From Bacteroidaceae bacterium (GTDB taxonomy: Bacteria; Bacteroidota; Bacteroidia; Bacteroidales; Bacteroidaceae), in NCBI GenBank assembly GCA_024398405.1, contig JAKSJE010000004.1, positions 1-54,941 of the forward strand: 54,941 bases of DNA. Direction: 5' to 3'. A model generated the notes under the pieces. The model saw nothing but the letters and a program-made list of their open reading frames with translations, ran no database searches and was not told where the DNA came from. Numbering within the stretch: position 1 is the stretch's first letter; every line of letters starts with the position of its first letter. Positions 50,777-54,941 of the stretch are shown here, piece by piece. The position numbers and the translations under genes are program-made.

Positions 50777-52171
50777 ATGAAGATCCATTCCCTACGAAGT
50801 AAAGCGGTGATCTGTCTGCTTTCGGTTTCCGTCCTTCCGCTCCCGGCCCAGGAAGGTTCCCGGCGTCCACAAAGAGAACAGCGTTGTTTCTCATCCGAGG
50901 CGGTAGAACGGAAGATGGTCGAGGTTGCACGTGACATAAAGGATGACAAACTCCGTGACATGTTCCTCAACTGTTTCCCGAACACCCTCGACACTACGGT
51001 GAAGTATGACTCAAAGACCGGTGACACCTTTGTCATCACCGGTGACATCAATGCCATGTGGTTGCGCGACTCGTCCGCCCAGTTGTTCCCGTACCTGTCC
51101 CTCGTGGCAGAGGACAGCGACCTGCGCAGTCTCATAGCCGGAGCCATCCGCCGCCAGACCGCCTGTCTGCTCATCGACCCATACGCCAATGCCTTCAACC
51201 CGTCAGCGACCGGCGGCGAATGGCAGAGCGACAAGACCGACATGAAACCGGAACTGCATGAGCGTAAGTACGAACTCGACTCCCAGTGCTATCCGATACG
51301 TCTGGCCTACCACTACTGGAAACTGACCGGTGACGTCAGTCCGTTCGATGCCAAGTGGGCAGAAGCCATGCGGCTCGTCTATAGTACCATGCGAGAGCAG
51401 CAACGCTTTGACGGCCGTGGCAAATATAAGTTCCAGCGCAAGACATACGTGCCTACCGATACGCAGCAGGGAAAAGGGTGGGGCGCTCCGGTGCGTCCAT
51501 GCGGCCTGATTTTCTCCGCTTTCCGTCCGAGTGACGACGCCACCACCTTCGGCTTCCTCATTCCATCGAATATGTTCGCGGTCGTTTCCCTGCGTCAGTT
51601 GGCTGAGATGAGCGAGTCGATACTCAAGGACGTGAAGTTCGCTGCTGACTGCCTTGCCCTGGCTGACCAGGTGGATGAGGCGATTAAGGAATATGCCGTG
51701 GTCAAGCATCCGAAATACGGAAAAATCTATGCTTTCGAGGTCGATGGCTTCGGCAACCAACTGCTGATGGATGACTCCAACGTGCCGAGCCTGCTGTCGG
51801 CAGCCTATCTCGGCTATTGTGACAAAAACGACAAGATTTACCGCAACACGCGCCGTTTCGTATGGAGCGAGGACAACCCGTACTTCTTCCGCGGCAAAGA
51901 CGGCGAGGGCATCGGCGGCCCTCATGTGGGGGTGGACTATGCTTGGCCTATGAGCATCATCATGAGAGGACTGACCTCGGAAGACCCTAAGGAACTCCGT
52001 GAGTGTGTCACGGCTCTGCGCGATACGGATGGCGATACTGGCTTCATGCATGAGGGTTTCAACGTCAACGACCATCACGACTTCACCCGTAAGTGGTTCG
52101 CCTGGGCGAACACACTCTTCGGTGAGCTCGTCATCAAGGTCCACGACTCGCACCCAGAAGTGCTGGAATAG
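50777..52171 (+). CDS. Glycoside hydrolase family 125, exo-alpha-1,6-mannosidase
   Basis: Removes terminal alpha-1,6-linked mannose from N-glycans or yeast mannan. The 464-aa protein has a signal peptide (LLSVSVLPLPAQ) and the GH125 (DUF1237) body with GDINAMWLRDSSAQLFPY near the N-terminus, ELDSQCYPIRLAYHYWKLTGD, MDDSNVPSLLSAAYLG and GPHVGVDYAWPMSIIMRGL. The acidic residues expected for the inverting mechanism lie in MWLRDSS and the later HEGFNVND region. Such enzymes act in the periplasm of mannan-degrading gut Bacteroidales. It stands alone here without SusCD neighbours. Confidence 0.93.
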   Translation: MKIHSLRSKAVICLLSVSVLPLPAQEGSRRPQREQRCFSSEAVERKMVEVARDIKDDKLRDMFLNCFPNTLDTTVKYDSKTGDTFVITGDINAMWLRDSSAQLFPYLSLVAEDSDLRSLIAGAIRRQTACLLIDPYANAFNPSATGGEWQSDKTDMKPELHERKYELDSQCYPIRLAYHYWKLTGDVSPFDAKWAEAMRLVYSTMREQQRFDGRGKYKFQRKTYVPTDTQQGKGWGAPVRPCGLIFSAFRPSDDATTFGFLIPSNMFAVVSLRQLAEMSESILKDVKFAADCLALADQVDEAIKEYAVVKHPKYGKIYAFEVDGFGNQLLMDDSNVPSLLSAAYLGYCDKNDKIYRNTRRFVWSEDNPYFFRGKDGEGIGGPHVGVDYAWPMSIIMRGLTSEDPKELRECVTALRDTDGDTGFMHEGFNVNDHHDFTRKWFAWANTLFGELVIKVHDSHPEVLE

Positions 52172-53140
52172 TCAGACGGTACGGCTGACGATTATGCGTC
52201 TGCCGTTCTTGTCGCATTTCATGCGCGCCTCGTGGATTACCGCTCCCTGAAGCGTGGCGGAGGTGAACGTCTTGCCAGACCCGGCTTTCAGCATCCCCTC
52301 TATCTGGTGGCGGTTGAACCCCGACGGCGACAGAATCTCGAACAACACCGTGCTGACTGAAGGACAATCATCGAGTGCGTTCAGGTTGATGATTGTCTTT
52401 CCGTCGTGTTCGGACACACAGCGGCGTATGGCGTCATCGATGAATCCCGTGTAGATATGCCATACCTCCTGCATGTTCTCCATCATCCTGCTGATGTTGG
52501 CAGTGGCCTGAGGATTCAGTTCCCGCAGCCTCGGCACTATGTTCAGGCGTATCTTGTTCCGCGTCACCTCGTCCTCCAGGTTCGTGCTGTCCACTACGAA
52601 GTCCTGTCCCAACTCGCTGAGGCAACCCAGGATGTCGTTCCGTGACACGCACAGCAGCGGACGTATGATGTTCCCGTTCCTCGGTAGCATGCCGCGCAGG
52701 CCTCTGATGCCAGTGCCACGCGCCATGTTCCAGAGCAGGGTCTCCACGTTGTCGTCACGGTGATGCGCCACAGCCACAGCCACAGCGCCTGTCTCCCTGA
52801 GGAGGTTCTCGAAATAGTCGTACCTCAGTTCGCGGGCAGCCTGCTCGATTCCGATGCGACGTGACTCAGCGTAAGTCATGGTGTCGAAGCCAGTGCAGCG
52901 AAGAGTCGTGCCCAGTTTCTGGCAAAGCGAACGAACGAACAGTTCGTCGCGGTTGCTCTCCTCGCCACGAAGATGGAAGTTGCAATGGCATGCGATGCAG
53001 TCATATCCCATGGACATAAGTATCCGCAGCAGGAACACCGAGTCCGCTCCCCCGCTCACGCCGACGACCAGTCGCGCAGGAACGGACGGCAACTCGTTTT
53101 GAGACATGTAGGTCTCAATGGCTCTTAAAATTTTCCTCAT
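52172..53140 (-). CDS. tilS: tRNA(Ile)-lysidine synthase lacking the C-terminal domain
   Basis: Modifies C34 of tRNA-Ile(CAU) to lysidine. The N-terminal PP-loop ATPase domain is complete: VVGVSGGADSVFLLRI, HCNFHLRGEESNRDE, GIEQAARELRYDYF and AHHRDDNVETLLWNMARGTGIRGLRGM. The helical middle part follows. Family members in Bacteroidales are about 430 aa with a C-terminal RNA-binding domain, whereas this frame ends at 322 aa with RRIIVSRTV, abutting the GH125 stop. The catalytic part should work, but substrate binding may differ. Start MRKIL is 7 bases after a TATCTTTG box. Confidence 0.9.
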   Translation of the reverse strand: MRKILRAIETYMSQNELPSVPARLVVGVSGGADSVFLLRILMSMGYDCIACHCNFHLRGEESNRDELFVRSLCQKLGTTLRCTGFDTMTYAESRRIGIEQAARELRYDYFENLLRETGAVAVAVAHHRDDNVETLLWNMARGTGIRGLRGMLPRNGNIIRPLLCVSRNDILGCLSELGQDFVVDSTNLEDEVTRNKIRLNIVPRLRELNPQATANISRMMENMQEVWHIYTGFIDDAIRRCVSEHDGKTIINLNALDDCPSVSTVLFEILSPSGFNRHQIEGMLKAGSGKTFTSATLQGAVIHEARMKCDKNGRRIIVSRTV

Positions 53141-53147
53141 ATCGTTG

Positions 53148-53155
53148 CAAAGATA
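53148..53155 (-). promoter_or_regulatory. -7 box (TATCTTTG) of tilS
   Basis: Minus-strand TATCTTTG lies 7 bases before the tilS ATG, so the transcript would be nearly leaderless. It is divergent from the tRNA-Cys promoter. Confidence 0.65.
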
Positions 53156-53164
53156 CAAAAAAGT

Positions 53165-53195
53165 TTTGGTGTTAATGAATTTTTTCGTACCTTTG
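53165..53195 (+). promoter_or_regulatory. Promoter of tRNA-Cys (TTTG-N19-TACCTTTG)
   Basis: TTTG at 53165-53168 and TACCTTTG at 53188-53195 are a full consensus 27 bases before the tRNA. Confidence 0.8.
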
Positions 53196-53222
53196 CAACC
53201 GCATTTGCGATATAATGTGACT

Positions 53223-53294
53223 GGTGGGTTGGATGAGAGGCTTAGTCAACGGTCTGCAAAACCGTCCACACCCGTTCGAATCGGGTACCCACCT
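53223..53294 (+). tRNA. tRNA-Cys (anticodon GCA)
   Basis: Acceptor arms GGTGGGT and ACCCACC pair perfectly; discriminator base is T (U73), as required for tRNA-Cys. The anticodon loop is CTGCAAA (anticodon GCA) on a 5-bp stem. The T-arm is ACCCG-TTCGAAT-CGGGT. CCA is not encoded. Its own promoter and a terminator frame it. Length is 72 nt. Confidence 0.97.
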
Positions 53295-53298
53295 CATG

Positions 53299-53335
53299 AG
53301 GAAGGAAGTCGTCAGGCTTCCTTCCTTTGGTTTTT
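53299..53335 (+). terminator. Intrinsic terminator of tRNA-Cys
   Basis: Stem AGGAAGGAAG/CTTCCTTCCT, perfect over 10 bp with an 8-base loop, is followed by TTTGGTTTTT. Confidence 0.85.
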
Positions 53336-53458
53336 GCTGCCTCCATTACCAATGACCGATTTGAGTCAATGGCAGCTAACGGTGAGGTCATGAGGAAGCT
53401 GACGTGAGTAATGGCTGACCCGGTAAAGGACGGAACCGTCATCGTTTTGTCATATCAT

Positions 53459-53473
53459 CTGACAAAATGTCAG
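53459..53473. promoter_or_regulatory. Perfect palindrome CTGACAAAATGTCAG upstream of hsp20
   Basis: A 6-bp half-site CTGACA is inverted around AAA in the region upstream of the small heat-shock gene. It has the form of an operator, followed by a T-run and TTGACTTAAC. The regulator is unknown. Confidence 0.45.
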
Positions 53474-53680
53474 TTTTTTTGACTTAACAAAACCGACGTA
53501 GTGTTAATTTCCTGTGCGTTTCCCGTATGACCGCTTAACGAAACTTAAAAACCTGACAGTAGGAACTTTGGGGCATGTGGATTGTAATTATATGGTCAGA
53601 GGCCAGTCGGTAGGGTGACGACTCTGGGACGAAACCTCACAAAAGAATATTAACAATTTAACACGAAAGGAGAATCAATT

Positions 53681-54115
53681 ATGTTACCAACAATGTATTC
53701 AGGCTCAAACGGATGGATTCCGGCAATCTTCAACGACTTCTTCAGTGATGCGTTAACACCTAAGTTCCGTGGTACGACACCAGCCATCAACGTCAGCGAG
53801 GACGAGAGCGGATTCACGGTGGAGGTGGCTGCACCGGGAATGACAAAGAACGACTTCAACATCCATCTCACAAGCGACGGCGACATCGTCATCAGTATGG
53901 AGAAGAAGAACGAGACGCGTACGGAGAACAAGAAGAAGACCTACCTGCGCAGGGAGTTCGGCTACTCGAAGTTCGAGCAGAGGCTCACGCTCCCGGACAA
54001 CGTGGAACGGCAGAAGATCACGGCGTCAATGGACAGCGGAGTCCTCAACATCCTCATCCCTAAGATGACAGAACAGGAGAAGGCTCAGGCAACCCAGTTC
54101 ATCGAAATCAAATAG
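53681..54115 (+). CDS. Hsp20/alpha-crystallin small heat-shock protein
   Basis: An ATP-independent chaperone that holds unfolded proteins. The 144-aa protein has an N-terminal arm (IPAIFNDFFSDAL), the alpha-crystallin domain (PAINVSEDESGFTVEVAAPGMTKNDFNIHLTSDG, YLRREFGYSKFEQRLTLPDNV, ASMDSGVLNILIPK) and the short C-terminal extension. An unusually strong ribosome-binding site for this phylum (AAAGGAG) lies 8 bases before the ATG. A leader of more than 100 bases and an upstream palindrome suggest stress control. A strong terminator follows. Confidence 0.95.
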   Translation: MLPTMYSGSNGWIPAIFNDFFSDALTPKFRGTTPAINVSEDESGFTVEVAAPGMTKNDFNIHLTSDGDIVISMEKKNETRTENKKKTYLRREFGYSKFEQRLTLPDNVERQKITASMDSGVLNILIPKMTEQEKAQATQFIEIK

Positions 54116-54146
54116 TCTGGCTCTACTCAGACTACACCCCCAACAG

Positions 54147-54178
54147 GAAGCGCCCCGGAAAGCCGGGGCGCTTCTTTT
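54147..54178 (+). terminator. Intrinsic terminator of hsp20
   Basis: Perfect 12-bp stem GAAGCGCCCCGG/CCGGGGCGCTTC, 4-base loop, then TTTT. The internally deleted palindromic element begins within the TTAA directly after the T-run. Confidence 0.92.
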
Positions 54179-54180
54179 AA

Positions 54181-54237
54181 GGTGGGTTCTATAAATTCAC
54201 CGAATAATACAAATTTTTCAAATTTATTGAACCCACC
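54181..54237 (+). repeat. Internally deleted palindromic element (57 bp)
   Basis: The left 32 bases (GGTGGGTTCTATAAATTCAC, then CGAATAATACAA) match the full-length copies exactly, and the right end is AAATTTATTGAACCCACC. All of the internal arms are missing. TTAA precedes it, but the right flank is GAAA, so the duplication is not preserved. The deletion may have arisen by slippage between similar AAATTT tracts. Confidence 0.8.
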
Positions 54238-54275
54238 GAAACTGGTTCATCCAATGATTTTCCTGGGCTGATGGT

Positions 54276-54872
54276 TCATTTCTCGAAGTGTTGATAGTCC
54301 TTGCTGTGTTTCCAGTCACCGCCCCACTTGAACCCGTGTTGGATGAACAACTTATAGCACAGGTCGTTGTGGTCGATCCGATATTGGGATGGCGCCGCTT
54401 GCGATGCCGACTTCACATGAGGATTATATTTGGGGTTGATGTCCACGGCCAGTCCAAGTCCGTGTCTTGAGACGATTCTCGTTCCCGCCACATACCTGAA
54501 ATTGAAGCAGGATGTGTTGTTCGCGGCCATTGAGGCCTCATCGTCGGCATTGAAATCGTCAACCAGCACCACTCTCTCAATGGGATAGCGGGCCTTATAG
54601 AGCTGATGGAATATCTCGACGATATCGTTGGCGATACGGTGGTTGCAAATCATCTCGCCGTTTCGTACTATACCGTTGAAGTCATAGTGCAGCAGGCGGA
54701 TGTAGCGGAGGCTGTCACGACTTGTCGTGCAGTCTTTCTTGAACGACTTGCCCTTGATGCGCTCGAATAGTTCGTCGTGTATGGGCTCAATAGCAAACCC
54801 GTCTGGCATCTGTTGTCCGCTGCACTCTGTTCCGCACAGAAAGTATAGTACGAAAATAACTGTCTTTATCAT
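54276..54872 (-). CDS. M15 family D,D-peptidase-like protein, exported
   Basis: A zinc peptidase of the M15 (VanY/M15C) group that cleaves peptide cross-links or stem ends in peptidoglycan. From the chosen ATG the protein is 198 aa with a short signal (VIFVLYFLCGTECSGQ). SCFNFRYVAGTRIVSRHGLGLAVDIN holds the first zinc His and Asp, and WGGDWKHSKDYQHFE holds the catalytic Asp and third zinc His. An upstream in-frame ATG (54914) would place the start inside the terminal-repeat sequence and is less likely. The gene is preceded immediately by the end of a related mobile repeat. Confidence 0.88.
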   Translation of the reverse strand: MIKTVIFVLYFLCGTECSGQQMPDGFAIEPIHDELFERIKGKSFKKDCTTSRDSLRYIRLLHYDFNGIVRNGEMICNHRIANDIVEIFHQLYKARYPIERVVLVDDFNADDEASMAANNTSCFNFRYVAGTRIVSRHGLGLAVDINPKYNPHVKSASQAAPSQYRIDHNDLCYKLFIQHGFKWGGDWKHSKDYQHFEK

Positions 54873-54874
54873 AA

Positions 54875-54941
54875 GGGGTGTTCTAAAAATTCCACGCAAA
54901 TGAAAGATTGACATGAGCTATGTGTGTTATTGCTATTTTGA
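54875..54941 (+). repeat. Left end of a related palindromic element (GGGGTG subfamily), cut by the window edge
   Basis: GGGGTGTTCTAAAAATTCCA matches the family's left end except for the rearranged tip, the mirror image of the right end at the start of the window. The following sequence up to the window edge is not similar to the 198-bp copies. It abuts the start of the M15 peptidase gene. Confidence 0.4.

Noticed and set aside
53223..53294. Possible relation between tRNA-Cys acceptor stem (GGTGGGT...ACCCACC) and the palindromic element tips (GGTGGG...CCCACC)
   Set aside because: The similarity is limited to seven bases at each end; the next bases (TGGATGAG versus TCTATAAA) differ and the tRNA is complete and functional-looking.

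Overview
The window looks like chromosomal DNA from a member of the Bacteroidales, probably a Prevotellaceae-type organism. Three things point there. Promoters repeatedly match the Bacteroidetes form (TTTG, 19-20 bases, TAnnTTTG). Gene neighbourhoods are typical of the order (pth/L25/nusB/yajC/YbbR/coaE/DUF5606/lon, then tgt/LptFG/coaX/LptC, then patatin and rplU-rpmA). Families such as DUF3276, DUF3256, DUF4837, DUF4922 and DUF5606 are largely confined to this phylum. No rRNA, CRISPR array or phage is visible.

Layout. Positions 1-3010 are an AT-rich accessory island: a type II restriction-modification pair, a dead IS1380-type transposase fragment and two copies of a short palindromic element. 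3.1-10.7 kb carries a glycosyltransferase/DUF4922 fusion, an AmpG-like permease, an S41-like lipoprotein, a C1B peptidase and peptidase T, which suggests sugar and peptide salvage. 10.7-25 kb is the housekeeping core. 25.4-31.4 kb holds LptC, a patatin outer-membrane protein, L21/L27 and a thiMED operon under a TPP riboswitch. 31.4-33.6 kb is a second accessory island: an ADP-ribosyltransferase-like toxin-antitoxin cassette between 147-bp direct repeats that are duplicates of a 56-aa small-protein gene. A 1330-aa secreted protein follows. 38-42.6 kb has an HU-like protein, DUF362, glyA and rlmN. 42.8-50.3 kb is a tight pdxA / flippase-like / nucleotidyltransferase / ATP-grasp-CDP-alcohol-phosphotransferase operon facing HAD and PAP2 phosphatases, a candidate polar-lipid headgroup locus. 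The end holds GH125 mannosidase, tilS, tRNA-Cys, Hsp20 and an M15 peptidase.

The most striking feature is a family of about 198-bp palindromic, MITE-like elements with 18-bp terminal inverted repeats (GGTGGGTTCTATAAATTC). Six copies are flanked by exact 4-bp duplications of the form TNNA (TATA, TGTA, TTAA, TGAA, TTAA, TAAA). Their apical stem varies with compensatory changes between copies, so the folded RNA or DNA appears to be under selection or is maintained as a palindrome. One copy supplies the last residues and stop codon of the giant secreted protein, another lies against a shortened coaE, and several decayed or internally deleted derivatives are present.
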